Positions 35,352 through 46,300 of a DNA stretch of 64,000 nt are shown here, piece by piece. The position numbers were made by a program, and so were the translations under genes. Position 1 is the stretch's first letter. Each line of letters starts with the position of its first letter. The stretch comes from Couchioplanes caeruleus (GTDB lineage Bacteria; Actinomycetota; Actinomycetes; Mycobacteriales; Micromonosporaceae): the NCBI RefSeq assembly GCF_023499255.1, contig NZ_CP092183.1:3406501-3470500 (forward strand), written 5' to 3'. The notes below the pieces were generated by a model that saw only the letters and a program-made list of their open reading frames with translations, made no database searches and was not told the origin of the DNA.

Positions 35352-36386
35352 ATGCAGGGACAAGACATCTACCTGACGTCCATCGGGGCGTACCTTCCGC
35401 CGGTCTTCAGCACCGAGCGGGCCGTCGCCGAGGGCCTGGTCAAGCCGGACTGGGTCGCGGACGGCCAGCTGACGGGCGTCCGCGTGGCCGGCGACGAGCC
35501 CGCGCCGGAGATGGCCGTGCGCGCGGTCCGCCAGCTCTTCGACCGCGGCGGGGACGACCCGGCCGCGGTGGACCTGATCATCTACGCCAGCGTCTGGCAC
35601 CAGGGCCCGGACGGCTGGGGCCCGCAGTCGTACGTCCAGCGCGCCATCGGCGGCGACGCGCTGGCCGTCGAGCTCCGGCACGGCTGCACCGGCGGGTTCA
35701 GCGCCATGCAGCTCGCCTCGGGGTACCTGCGCGGCAACCCGGAGCACACCAGCGCGCTCATCGTCGGCGCCGAGAACTTCGGCACCGCCATGATCGACCG
35801 GTGGAGCACCACCGGGCAGGGAATGCTGGTGGGCGACGGCGCGAGCGCCGTACTGCTGAGCAAGAACCGCGGCTTCGCGAAGCTGCTCTGGGCCGACTCG
35901 ATCGCCGTGCCGGAGCTGGAGGAGATGCACCGCAGCGGCGAGCCGCTCTTCCCGCCGGGCGCCACCACCGGCCGGCAGCTGGACTTCTCCGACCGCAACC
36001 GGCTCTTCCTGCAGAGCGGCGGGATGGAGAAGATGCGCCCGCTGCTCGCCAAGGCGCACCACGAGCTGTACCTGAGCTGGACCGGCGCGACCGGCCTGAG
36101 CATCGACGACGTCACGTACTTCGGCTACATGAACACCTCCCTCGACGTGATCGAGAAGCGGCTGCTGCCGCTGATCGGCCTGCCACCCGAGCGCACCACC
36201 TGGGAGCTCGGCCGCGACGTCGGGCACCTGGGCATCAGCGACCAGCTAGTGGCCCTCGACCGGCTCCTGGCCGACGGGAGCCTGAAGCCCGGCGACCACT
36301 ACCTGATGAACGGGCTGGGCCCCGGCATGACGGTGGCCGGCGCACTGGTGGAGATCCTCGACGTTCCGGGGTGGGTGGCCCGATGA
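35352..36386 (+). CDS. KAS III-like aryl acyltransferase
   Basis: A 344-residue thiolase-fold protein like FabH but of the acyltransferase group (ChlB3, CerJ, PokM2 kind) that moves an acyl unit rather than condensing. The nucleophile Cys112 is present (ELRHGCTGGFSAMQ). The usual FabH His motif (HQANxR) is replaced by FGYMNTS (257-263), and the Asn motif GNTSxAS by GHLGISDQ with His292. This altered triad fits acyl transfer to an alcohol or carrier. It most likely hands the salicyl-type acid from PKS, ACP or CoA to the sugar. AGAGGAGG precedes ATG 35352, and its stop overlaps the PKS start (ATGA). Confidence 0.85.
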   Translation: MQGQDIYLTSIGAYLPPVFSTERAVAEGLVKPDWVADGQLTGVRVAGDEPAPEMAVRAVRQLFDRGGDDPAAVDLIIYASVWHQGPDGWGPQSYVQRAIGGDALAVELRHGCTGGFSAMQLASGYLRGNPEHTSALIVGAENFGTAMIDRWSTTGQGMLVGDGASAVLLSKNRGFAKLLWADSIAVPELEEMHRSGEPLFPPGATTGRQLDFSDRNRLFLQSGGMEKMRPLLAKAHHELYLSWTGATGLSIDDVTYFGYMNTSLDVIEKRLLPLIGLPPERTTWELGRDVGHLGISDQLVALDRLLADGSLKPGDHYLMNGLGPGMTVAGALVEILDVPGWVAR

Positions 36387-39300
36387 GCGGGGCGGAACCC
36401 ATCGCGATCATCGGCATGTCCTGCCGGTTCGCCGGGGGCGTCGACTCGCCGGAGAAGTTCTGGACGCTGCTGACCGAGGGCGCGGACGTCGTCTCCGAGG
36501 TGCCGGACTCCCGCTGGGAGTGGTACGCCTCGCGCGGCCGGGAGAACGCGGCGGCGCTGCGGGACGTGACCCGCGGCGGGGCGTTCCTCAGCGACGTCGA
36601 GGGGTTCGACGCGGACTTCTTCGACATCACGCCCCGCGAGGCGGCGCTGATGGACCCGCAACAGCGGATGATGCTGGAGCTGTCCTGGGAGGCCCTGGAA
36701 CGGGCCGGCATCCCCCCGGCCCGGCTGGGCGGCACCGACGCCGGCGTCTTCATGGGGGTGGGCGCCGACGACTACGGCCGCCGCATGCTCGAGGACCTGC
36801 CCGGCATCGAGGCGTGGACCGGGATCGGCGGCGCCTACTGCGCGGTCGCCAACCGGGTGTCGTACCTGCTCAACCTCCGCGGTCCGAGCATGGCCGTGGA
36901 CACCGCCTGCTCGTCCTCGCTGGTCGCCATCCACCTGGCCGTACAGGCGCTGCGTGCGGGGGAGTGCCCGGTGGCGCTGGCCGGCGGTGTCCTCGTGATG
37001 GCCGCACCGGGTCTGTCCCTGGTGCTGGACGCGGCCGGTGCGACGTCCCCGGACGGCCGGTGCAAGTCGTTCGACGCCTCGGCCGACGGATACGGCCGGG
37101 GCGAGGGCGGCGGCGTGGTGGTGCTCAAGCGCCTCAGCGACGCGCGCCGCGACGGTGACCCGGTGCTGGCCGTGCTGCGGGGGAGCGCGGTGCACCAGGA
37201 CGGCCGGACCAACGGCATCATGGCGCCGAACGGGGAGGCCCAGGCGCACGTCATGCGCCAGGCGTACCGCGCTGCGGGCATCGACCCGGCCTCGGTGCAG
37301 TACGTCGAGGCGCACGGCACCGGGACCCGGGTGGGCGACCCGCTGGAGGCCGGCGCGATGGCCGCCGTCTTCGGGCAGGGCCGGCCGGCGGACCAGCCGT
37401 GCCTCATCGGCTCGGTCAAGCCCAACGTGGGTCACCTGGAGGCGGGCGCCGGCGTGGCGGGCGTCATCAAGACGGTGCTGGCCCTGCAGCACGGCGTCAT
37501 CCCGCCCAGCATCAACTGTTCCACCCCGAACCCCGCGATCCCGTGGGAGCAGGCCCGCCTGCGGGTCGTGACGGAGCCGACGCCGTGGCCGGGGGAACCC
37601 GGGCGGCGCCGGGCCGGCGTGTCCGCGTACGGCTACGGCGGCACCATCGCCCACGTCGCCCTGGAAGCCGGTGATCCCCCGGCCGGACGGGACCGGCGGA
37701 CCGCCCCGGAGCGCCCGGTGCTCGTGCCGATCTCCGGGCGCAGCGCCGAGGCGGTACGGCGGTTCGCCGGCGCGCTGGCCGATCACCTCACCGCCGAGCC
37801 GGGCCTCGACCCGCGCGACGTGGCGTACACCCTGGCGCACCGGCGTGACCAGCTGCCCCACCGGGCCACCGTGGTCGGTGCGGACCGTGCCGAGGTCGTC
37901 GACCAGCTCCGCGAGTTCGCGGTGGAGGGCACCGGAGCCCAGACCGGATCGGTCCTGGGAGCGGCGGCACGCGGCGTGGTCTGGGTGTTCTCCGGGCACG
38001 GCTCGCAATGGCTGGGCATGGCCCGCGGCATGCTGGCCGACGAGCCGGTCTTCGCCGGCGTCATCGACCGGGTGGAGCCCGTGTTCGTCACGGAGATGGG
38101 GGTCTCGCCGCGCCGGGTGATCGTCGAGGCGGCCCCGCAGCCGGTGGACGTCATCCAGCCGATGATCTTCGCGATCCAGGTGGCCCTGGCCGCGGTGTGG
38201 CGCTCGCGCGGCGTACGACCGGCAGCGGTGATCGGCCACTCGGTGGGCGAGATCGCCGCCGCCGTCACAGCGGGCGTCCTGACGCTCGAGGAGGGCGCGC
38301 GGCTCGTGTGCCGGCGCTCGGTGCTGCTGCGGCAGGTGGCCGGCAAGGGCGCCATGGCGATGGTGGGCCTGCCGGCGGACGAGATCGAACGCCGGCTCGC
38401 GGGCCGCAGCGACGTCGCCGCCGCGGTGGCCGCCGCCCCCGGGTCGACGGTGATCTCCGGCGACATCGCGGCGGTCGAGGAGCTCGGAGCGCGGTGGCGT
38501 GCCGAGGGGTACGCGGTCCGCCCGGTCGACTCGGACGTCGCCTTCCACAGCCCGCAGATGGAGCCGCTCTGCGGACCCCTGGCGGCCGCGGTCGACGACC
38601 TGTCTCCGCGTCCCGCCGAGGTTCCGCTGTACAGCACGGCCCTGCCGGACCCGCGTTCCGGCGCGCCGCGCGACGGCTCGTACTGGGCGGCCAACCTGCG
38701 CGGACAGGTGCGCTTCGCGCCGGCGGTCACGGCGGCCGCCGAGGACGGGTACCGGTTGTTCCTCGAGGTCTCCCCGCACCCGGTGGTGGAGCACTCGATC
38801 GGCGAGACGCTGGAGCAGCTCGGCATCGAGGACGCGTTCGCCACGCACACCCTGCGCCGCAACCGCCCCGAGATCCCGACGCTGCTGGGCAACCTGGGCC
38901 TGCTGTACTGCCACGGGCTCGAGGCCGACACCGCGGTGCTGTGGGGGGACGGGGCGTTCGCCGACCTGCCCACCACGGTGTGGCAGCGCCGGCCGTACTG
39001 GCTGGAGAGCCGGCCCGTGCCGGCCGCGACCGAACCGCACGACCCGCGGAGCCACACGCTGCTCGGCGGCCGGCGGCGGGTCAACGGCGTCACGCCGGCC
39101 GAGATCTGGTCCACCTACCTGGACCGGGACTGCCGGCCGTACCCGGGCGCCCACCCGGTGCGCAACGTGGAGATCATCCCGGCCGCGGTGCTGCTCAACA
39201 CGTTCTTCACCGCCGCGGCCTCGACCGGGCCGTGGCCGGACCTGGGCGACGTCGGGCTGCGGGTGCCGGTGTCGGTCACCCACCCGCGGGACGTGCAGGT

Positions 39301-41569
39301 GGTGCTCCAGGACGGCGCGCTGCGGCTCTCCTCCCGGGTGGTCGAGGAGGAGGCCGACGACAGCGGCTGGGCGACCCACACGACCGCGGTCCTCGAACCG
39401 CGTACCCGGCTGGCCGACGAGTCACCGGCCACCGTGGTCACCGGCGAGAGCCTGGACACCGGGTACGTGATCGACCGGCTGGCGACCCTCGGGGTGGCCG
39501 CGATGGGCTTCCCGTGGGCCGTCGAGCGGATGGAGCGCGGCGACGGGGCGCTGCGGGCCACCGTGGTCGCCGAACCGGAGACCGGTGCGACCCCGCAGAC
39601 CTGGGGTTCCATTCTGGACGCCGCGCTGTCGATCGCCTCGGTGGTCTTCACCGGTCCGCCGATCCTGCGGATGCCGCAACACATCCGCCGGGTGTCGCTG
39701 GCCGAGTCCGCACCCGCCCGCGCGCGCATCCTCGTCCGGGTGGTCGACACCGACACCGTCGACCTGGAGATCTGCGACCTGGACGGGGCCGTGGTGGGCC
39801 GGATGTCCCGCCTGCGGTACGGCGTGCTCGACCGGGACACCGGCGGGAACACCGACACCCGCAGCCTCGTGCACACCCTGGCGTGGCAGCCGGTCGACCT
39901 GCCCGGTCAGGTCGCCGCGCCCCGGCTCGTCGTGGTCGGCGCCGCGTCCGAGATGGTCTCCCGGCTGCAGGAGTGGCTGCCCGAGCACATCGCCCGGGTG
40001 GTCGAGCGGCCGGAGGACCTGCGGCCGGACGAACTGAGTGCCGGCCACCACCTGGTCGTCGTCGCCCCGCCCGTCTCGGGTGGCTACGACGACGCCGCGG
40101 TGGAGGGTGCGTGGCTGCTCGCGCGCACGGCCCAGCTGGTCGCGGCCGGCCGGGCGGCGAAGCCGGCGCAGCTGTGGTGCCTGACCCGCGGGGTGTGGGA
40201 GAGCACCGACGCCGCCTCGGTGAGCCAGGGCGCGCTCTGGGGCCTGGGCCGCGTGATCGGCGGCGAGCACCCGGACTTCTGGGGTGGAGTCATCGACGTC
40301 GGCGGCCCGCCGTCGGACATCGCGGTGATCCCTCAGGTGATCGGCGCGCTGCGGGGCGAGGACGTGATCGTCGTCCGCGACGGCGCGCCGATGGTGGGCC
40401 GCCTGCGGCACCTCGAGGGCAAGCCGATGCGGCCGCCGATGCGGTGCGAGCCGGACGGCACGTACCTGATCACGGGGGGCTTCGGCGCCCTCGGCAGCGA
40501 GGTGGCGCACTGGCTGGCCGACCGCGGCGCCCGGCGGATCATCCTGGTCGGGCGCACGACCGTCCCGGAACGCGACGGATGGTCGCGGGTCACCGACCCG
40601 CGGGTGCTGGAACGGATCGAGATCGTCCGCTCGCTCGAACGCCTGGGCGTCACGGTGGTCCCGGTGGCGCTGGACCTGGCCGACGCGGAGGAGGCGGCGA
40701 AGCTGCTCTCCGCCGCGTCCTACGGCCTGCCGCCGGTCCGTGGGGTGGTGCACGCCGCGGGCGTGCTCGACAACCGCATGCTCTCCGCGCTGGACGAGGA
40801 CTCGCTGCGCGCGGTGCTGCGGCCGAAGGCGTACGGGGCCACCACGCTGCACGAGCTCTTCCCGCCCGGCTCGGTCGACTTCTTCGTGCTCTTCTCCTCC
40901 TGCGGTCTGCTGCTCGGGCTCCCCGGCCAGGCGAGCTACGCGGCGGGCAACGCGTACCTGGACGCGCTGGCGGCCTACCGCCGCGCGGCCGGGGACACCG
41001 GGACGATCAGCTTCGGCTGGACGTCGTGGCGCGGGCTGGGCATGTCCACCTCCACCGAGGTGATCGACATCGAGCTGGCCGCGCGCGGTACGGCCGACAT
41101 CAGCGCCGCCGAGGCGTTCTCCGCGTGGGAACTGGCCGAACGGTACGACCTCGGCTATGCGGCCGTGCTGCGGATGCTGCCGGCCGCCGAGCGCGGTGAA
41201 CTGCGGCTCCCGCTGCTCAGCGAGCTGCCGCTGGACTCCGCCACGGACGAGTCGGCGGAGGTCTCCGGGGAGCGGCCGTGGGCCACCCTGCACGGCGCGG
41301 AGCTGGTGGCCTTCCTGACCGGCGAGATCCGCCGCCAGGTGGCCGTCGAGTCCAAGCTGTCGGCCGACGAGGTGGACCCGCGCCGGCCGCTCATCGAGAT
41401 GGGTCTGGACTCGGTCATGACCGTCCGGATCCGGCGCGCCCTGGAGCGCACCTTCCACCTGCCGTTGCCCGCGACGCTGTTCTGGGACCGGCCGACCATC
41501 AGCGCCGTGGCGGCTCTGGTCGCCGAGCGGCTCGACGACGACCCGGCTCCGGCCGCGGAGGAGGAGTGA
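36383..41569 (+). CDS. Iterative type I PKS, 6-methylsalicylate synthase type (KS-AT-DH/TH-KR-ACP)
   Basis: A single-module PKS of 1728 residues. Domain order: KS (about 5-430) with Cys176 in DTACSSSLVA and the histidines in EAHGTGT and NVGHLEAGAG; AT (about 520-840) with Ser620 in GHSVGE; a DH/thioester-hydrolase-like domain with His924 in AHPVRNVEIIP; a structural region; KR (about 1355-1600) with TYLITGGFGALGSEVA and SYAAGNAYLDAL; ACP with Ser1677 in GLDSVMT. There is no ER, methyltransferase or TE. Possession of a KR distinguishes it from orsellinate synthases; the build equals bacterial 6-MSA synthases (ChlB1, PokM1) and also the naphthoate synthase NcsB. 6-methylsalicylate from one acetyl and three malonyl units is the best guess. 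ATG 36383 overlaps the upstream stop. Confidence 0.93.
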   Translation: MSGAEPIAIIGMSCRFAGGVDSPEKFWTLLTEGADVVSEVPDSRWEWYASRGRENAAALRDVTRGGAFLSDVEGFDADFFDITPREAALMDPQQRMMLELSWEALERAGIPPARLGGTDAGVFMGVGADDYGRRMLEDLPGIEAWTGIGGAYCAVANRVSYLLNLRGPSMAVDTACSSSLVAIHLAVQALRAGECPVALAGGVLVMAAPGLSLVLDAAGATSPDGRCKSFDASADGYGRGEGGGVVVLKRLSDARRDGDPVLAVLRGSAVHQDGRTNGIMAPNGEAQAHVMRQAYRAAGIDPASVQYVEAHGTGTRVGDPLEAGAMAAVFGQGRPADQPCLIGSVKPNVGHLEAGAGVAGVIKTVLALQHGVIPPSINCSTPNPAIPWEQARLRVVTEPTPWPGEPGRRRAGVSAYGYGGTIAHVALEAGDPPAGRDRRTAPERPVLVPISGRSAEAVRRFAGALADHLTAEPGLDPRDVAYTLAHRRDQLPHRATVVGADRAEVVDQLREFAVEGTGAQTGSVLGAAARGVVWVFSGHGSQWLGMARGMLADEPVFAGVIDRVEPVFVTEMGVSPRRVIVEAAPQPVDVIQPMIFAIQVALAAVWRSRGVRPAAVIGHSVGEIAAAVTAGVLTLEEGARLVCRRSVLLRQVAGKGAMAMVGLPADEIERRLAGRSDVAAAVAAAPGSTVISGDIAAVEELGARWRAEGYAVRPVDSDVAFHSPQMEPLCGPLAAAVDDLSPRPAEVPLYSTALPDPRSGAPRDGSYWAANLRGQVRFAPAVTAAAEDGYRLFLEVSPHPVVEHSIGETLEQLGIEDAFATHTLRRNRPEIPTLLGNLGLLYCHGLEADTAVLWGDGAFADLPTTVWQRRPYWLESRPVPAATEPHDPRSHTLLGGRRRVNGVTPAEIWSTYLDRDCRPYPGAHPVRNVEIIPAAVLLNTFFTAAASTGPWPDLGDVGLRVPVSVTHPRDVQVVLQDGALRLSSRVVEEEADDSGWATHTTAVLEPRTRLADESPATVVTGESLDTGYVIDRLATLGVAAMGFPWAVERMERGDGALRATVVAEPETGATPQTWGSILDAALSIASVVFTGPPILRMPQHIRRVSLAESAPARARILVRVVDTDTVDLEICDLDGAVVGRMSRLRYGVLDRDTGGNTDTRSLVHTLAWQPVDLPGQVAAPRLVVVGAASEMVSRLQEWLPEHIARVVERPEDLRPDELSAGHHLVVVAPPVSGGYDDAAVEGAWLLARTAQLVAAGRAAKPAQLWCLTRGVWESTDAASVSQGALWGLGRVIGGEHPDFWGGVIDVGGPPSDIAVIPQVIGALRGEDVIVVRDGAPMVGRLRHLEGKPMRPPMRCEPDGTYLITGGFGALGSEVAHWLADRGARRIILVGRTTVPERDGWSRVTDPRVLERIEIVRSLERLGVTVVPVALDLADAEEAAKLLSAASYGLPPVRGVVHAAGVLDNRMLSALDEDSLRAVLRPKAYGATTLHELFPPGSVDFFVLFSSCGLLLGLPGQASYAAGNAYLDALAAYRRAAGDTGTISFGWTSWRGLGMSTSTEVIDIELAARGTADISAAEAFSAWELAERYDLGYAAVLRMLPAAERGELRLPLLSELPLDSATDESAEVSGERPWATLHGAELVAFLTGEIRRQVAVESKLSADEVDPRRPLIEMGLDSVMTVRIRRALERTFHLPLPATLFWDRPTISAVAALVAERLDDDPAPAAEEE

Positions 41570-43215
41570 TGCCACGACCCGGTGTCGTGCCGTGGCCGGA
41601 GGAGGCGGCCCGGACCTACCGGGCCGCCGGATGCTGGCGCGGCCACCCCTTGGGGAAGTACATGTGGGACTGGGCCCAGCGGTGGCCCGGCCGGACCGCG
41701 CTGGTCGACGGCGCCCAGCGGCTGACCTACGCCGAACTGGCGGAGAGCGCGGACGTGCTCGCCGAGGCGATGCTCGAGCGCGGGCTGGCGCCCGGCGACG
41801 CGATCCTGGTCCAGCTGCCGAACTGCGCCGAGTTCGTGGTGGTGACGCTCGCCTGTTTCCGGGCCGGGATCCTGCCGGTCATGATGCTGCCACCGCACCG
41901 CGAGCACGAGCTCACCTCGATCGGCGCGCACGTGCGGGCCCGGGCGCTGGTGGTCCCCGACGGCTGGCGCGGGTACGACCACCAGGACCTCGCGTACCGG
42001 GTCGCCGCGGACCTGCCCGAACCGGCCCAGGTGTGGGTGGTCGGCGACGACGTACGGCCCGGGTCGGCGGACGTGCGCCGGCTGTCCCGCCGCACCGGCG
42101 ACGCGCAGGCCCGCCGGCGCCGGCTGGACGAGCGTGCTCCGGCCAGTTCGGAGGTGGCCCTGTTCCTGCTCTCCGGCGGCACCACGAGCGTCCCGAAGGT
42201 GATCAGCCGGACGCACGACGACTACGAGTACAACATCCGCCGGAGCGCCGCGGTGTGCGGGCTCGGCCCGGACACCGTCTACCTCACCGTGCTGCCGGCC
42301 GGGCACAACTTCCCGCTGGCGAGCCCGGGGATCCTCGGCACCCTCTACTCCGGAGGGCGGGTGGTCATGGCGCCCTCACCCAGGCCCGAGGGTGTGTTCG
42401 CGGCCATCGAGGCCGAGGGCGTCACCGACACCTCCGCGGTTCCGGCCGTCGCGCTGCGCTGGGCGGAGGCGGCCGCCACCACGCCGCGTGACCTGTCCTC
42501 GCTGCGCCACGTCCACGTCGGCGGGTCGATGCTGTCACCGGAGGTCGCGGCGGGCATCGGGCCCGCGCTCGGCTGCCGGCTGCAGCAGGTGTACGGGATG
42601 GCCGAGGGGCTGATCTGCTACACCCGGCCGGACGCGCCGGACGCCGTCGCGCACGCCACCCAGGGCAAGCCGGTCAGCCCGTACGACGAGCTGCTGGTCG
42701 TGGACCCGGACGGGCTACCGGTCCCGCCCGGTGAGGTCGGCGAGATGCTGACCCGGGGCCCGTACACGCCGCGGGGCTACTTCGGCGTGCCGGAGCAGAA
42801 CCGGGTGTCGTTCACGCCGGACGGCTGGTACCGCACCGGTGACCTGGTCCGGATCACCGCGGACGGCGACGTGGTCGTGTGCGGCCGGGTCAAGGACCTG
42901 ATCAACCGGGGTGGCGAGAAGATCGCGGCGGGCGAGATCGAGACCCTGGCCCAGGAGATGCCGGAGGTCGCCGAGGCGGCCGCGGTGGCGGTGCCCGACC
43001 CCGTCGTGGGCGAGCGGGTCTGCCTCTTCGTCCGGCTGCACCCCGGTCACGACCTGACCCTGGACGGCCTGCGCGAGGTGCTGACCGGTCGCGGGCTGGC
43101 CGCGTTCAAGATCCCGGAGCGGCTCGAGGTCGTCGAGGACTTCCCGCACACGCCCGTCGGCAAGCCCGACAAGAAGGTGCTGCGGAGCCTGCTGCTGAGC
43201 GAGACGCCGGTCTGA
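41569..43215 (+). CDS. Aryl-acid AMP ligase (salicylate/2,3-DHB ligase type)
   Basis: A 548-residue ANL enzyme similar to EntE/DhbE and NcsB2/PokM3. It activates an aromatic acid to the adenylate and then to CoA or a carrier. Motifs: LLSGGTTSVPKV (A3), QQVYGMAEGLICYTR (A5), GWYRTGDLVRI (A7), RVKDLINRGGEKIAAGEIE (A8), and HTPVGKPDKKVL (A10). The QxxYGMAEG segment and the HNFPLASPG aryl-binding loop are typical of aryl ligases rather than fatty-acid ligases. With no thioesterase on the PKS, the ligase probably re-activates the free methylsalicylate before or after methylation. Start overlaps the PKS stop (TGATG), so the three genes are coupled. Confidence 0.9.
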   Translation: MPRPGVVPWPEEAARTYRAAGCWRGHPLGKYMWDWAQRWPGRTALVDGAQRLTYAELAESADVLAEAMLERGLAPGDAILVQLPNCAEFVVVTLACFRAGILPVMMLPPHREHELTSIGAHVRARALVVPDGWRGYDHQDLAYRVAADLPEPAQVWVVGDDVRPGSADVRRLSRRTGDAQARRRRLDERAPASSEVALFLLSGGTTSVPKVISRTHDDYEYNIRRSAAVCGLGPDTVYLTVLPAGHNFPLASPGILGTLYSGGRVVMAPSPRPEGVFAAIEAEGVTDTSAVPAVALRWAEAAATTPRDLSSLRHVHVGGSMLSPEVAAGIGPALGCRLQQVYGMAEGLICYTRPDAPDAVAHATQGKPVSPYDELLVVDPDGLPVPPGEVGEMLTRGPYTPRGYFGVPEQNRVSFTPDGWYRTGDLVRITADGDVVVCGRVKDLINRGGEKIAAGEIETLAQEMPEVAEAAAVAVPDPVVGERVCLFVRLHPGHDLTLDGLREVLTGRGLAAFKIPERLEVVEDFPHTPVGKPDKKVLRSLLLSETPV

Positions 43216-43327
43216 GGCGGTACGCGTCACGACGACGAGGCCGGTGTCCCGGCGGGCGTACGGCGACCGGCATGCCGCCGGTGGCCGCGGTGCTCGCCCG
43301 GCGCCGGCCTTGCGACATACTGATGCG

Positions 43328-46300
43328 GTGCCCGGCGAAGTCGTGATCGGTGTCCTCGGCGCCCTCCGGGTGCAGGTGGACGCTCGGGTGGTCCGGCTGA
43401 ACGGGGTCCGGCTGCAGACGCTCGTCGCCGTGCTGGCGCTCGACGCCGGCCGGGAGGTGACCCGCGCCGACCTGGCCGACGCGGTCTGGGGCGACCGGGC
43501 ACCGTCCGCCCCCGACAACGCCCTGCAGGCGCTGGTGTCCCGGCTGCGGCGGGCCGTGCCGGAGCTGGTCGTCGACTCCCGGCCCACCGGATACCGGGCC
43601 CTGATCCGGCCCGACCAGGTCGACGCCCACCGGTTCGAGACGCAGGTGGACGCCGCCCGGGAGATCCCGGACCCGGAGCGCCGCGCCGCCGCGCTGCGGG
43701 AGGCGCTGGACCTCTGGCGGGGCGCGGCCCTGCCCGGCCTCGCCGACGCCCCGGTCCTGCGCGCCCACGCGGCCCGGCTCAGCGAGCTGCGCCGCTCGGC
43801 CACGGAGGAGCGGATCGCGGCCGACATCGCCGACGGCCGCGGCGCCGAGGTCGTTCCCGAGCTGGAAGGGCTGATCGCCCAGTTCCCGCTGCGCGAGACG
43901 CTGCGGCTGTATCTCATGCAGGCCCTGCGTGCCGCCGGGCGGCACGCCGACGCCCTCTCCGCCTACGAGGACGCCCGCACCGAGCTCGCCGAGCAGCTCG
44001 GCGCGGACCCTTCGCCGACCCTCCAGCGCACGCACCTCGCGCTGCTGCGCGACGGCTTCGCGCCGCCGGATCCGCCCGCCCCCGCGGGCCCGCCGCCACC
44101 CGGCCCGGCGCCGCGTGGCCGGCTGCCGGTCCCGCTGACGCCGATGGTGGGGCGGGACGACGACGTACGCGCGCTGGTGCGGATGATCACCGGCAACCGG
44201 CTCGTCACCGTGGTGGGCGCGGGCGGTATGGGCAAGACCCGGCTGGCGGTGGAGGCCGGGCGGACCGTCGTCGGCGCCGAGGCCGACGGGGGCGTACTGG
44301 TCGACCTGGGCGCGGTGGGCGACGCCGGCGACGTGTCCCGCGCGATCCTCGCCGCGTGCGGTGCCGGCGACGGCGGCCTGCTGTTCGCCCCGGCCGGCCC
44401 GGCCGCCCGGCCCAGCGTCGCCGACCGCCTGATCAGCGTGGTCTCCCGGCGTCCGCTGCTGCTCATCCTCGACAACTGCGAGCACCTGCTGCCGGCCGTC
44501 GCCCGGGAGGCGGAGGCCCTGCTGGCGAGCTGCCCGGGCCTGCGCGTGCTGGCCACGAGCCGGCAGCCGCTGGGCGTGCGCGGCGAGGTGCTGTTCCCGC
44601 TCGCCGGTCTCGCCACCCCGGCGCCCGGCGCACCGGTCACCACGGAGAGCCCGGCGGTGCGGCTGTTCGTCGAACGCGGGCGCGCGGTGCGGCCCGCGTT
44701 CACCGTCGACGAGCGTACGGCCGAGCAGGTCGGTGCCGTCTGCCGGGCGCTGGACGGCCTGCCGCTGGCGCTGGAGCTGGCCGCCGTGCGGCTGCGTTCG
44801 CTGTCGGTCGCCCAGCTGGAGGCGCGGTTGCAGGACCGGTTCGACGCCCTGTTCGCCGGACCGGACACCGTGGCCGAGCGGCAGCGCACCCTGCGGACGG
44901 TGGTGGACTGGAGCTGGGACCTCCTGGACCTCCCCGAGCGGGTGCTGGCCCGCCGGATGGCGGTCTTCGCCGGGCCGGTCGACGGCGACGTCGTACGGCG
45001 GGTCTGCGCGGACCTCGAGCTGCCCGACGACATCGAGGCGGCCCAGGTCGACCGCCTCCTCGCCGCGCTGGTGGACAAGTCGATGGTGCAGGTCGACGCC
45101 GAGCGGGAGCCGCCACGGTTCCGGATGCTGAACACGATCCGGCTGTACGCGGTCGAGCGGCTGGCCGAGGCGGGGGAGACCGGGCACCTGCGGTTGCGGC
45201 ACGCGCGCGTGCTGGCGGCGATCGCCGAGGAGCTCGAGCCGCAGCTGCGCCGGGACGGTCAGCTGCACGCGCTGGCGTACCTGTCGTCCTACGTGGATGA
45301 CGTGAACGCCGCCCTGCGGTGGTCGATCGACGAGGCGCCGCCCGAGGTGTCCGTACGGCTGGTGGCCATGCTGGAGTGGTTCTGGCTGCTCAGCGGCCGC
45401 CGCGCCGAGGGTCTGGAGTGGACCGGCCGGGCGCTGGCGCTGGACGGGTCGGCCGTACCGGTGCACCGCGCGTTGCTCTGCGCGGTCGGTGCCCTGGTGT
45501 ACGGCGCGATCCTGGGCGACCCGCAGGGTCTCGCCTGCCTGCGTGAGGCGCTGGAGCTGGCCGGCCGGATCGGCGACCGGCCGGGCGCCGGGCACCCGCT
45601 GGTGGTGCTGCTGGGCGCGATGACGTCGCTGCTGACCGGGGACAGCGGGGTCATGCTGGCGGAGCTGCGGCACCACGGCGGGCACGCCGACCCGTGGGTC
45701 CGGGCGCAGAGCCGCATGCTGGCCGGCCGTACGTTGATGAACCTGGGCCGCCCGGAGGAGGCGCGCGCCGAGCTCGCGGCGTCGTTGGCGGAGTTCCGCA
45801 GGATCGGTGAGCGGCTGGGCCGGGCGCAGACCCTGTCCGCGCTGGCCGAGCTGGACGGGGCGAGCGGCGAGCACGCCGGCGCGGCCGCCGCCCTGCGTGA
45901 GGCGCTGCAGGCCGCCGGCGAGCTGGGCGCCGCCGAGGATCTCGCCATGCTGCGGGTCCGGCTCGGCGCGGTGCACGCCCGGTCGGGTGACGGCCCGGCG
46001 GCGCGCCGGGAGCTGGACACCGCCCTGGCGGAGGCCGACCGGCTTGGCCTGGGGGAGACCGTGGGAGCGGCCCATCACGTGCTCGGTGACCTCGCCCGCT
46101 GGGAGGGGCGGTACGCGGACTCCCGTGACCTGCTCGGCCGCGCCCTCGGCGAACTGCGCGAGCACGGGCGCGGCGTCGGGCTGGTCCCCGCGGTCCTGCT
46201 CAGCCAGGGGTACCTCGCGGTCGCGGAAGGACGGCTGCAGGAGGCCACCGACCTGTGCCGGGACGCGTACGACCTGGCCCGGCGGGGACGCGACGCCCAT

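Noticed and set aside
34273..43215. Naphthoate (NcsB) type pathway for the iterative PKS cassette
   Set aside because: The domain order and the methyltransferase also fit it, so it is not excluded, but the company of C-methyl sugar and tetracyclic-type genes fits a methylsalicylate better. Kept only as an alternative.
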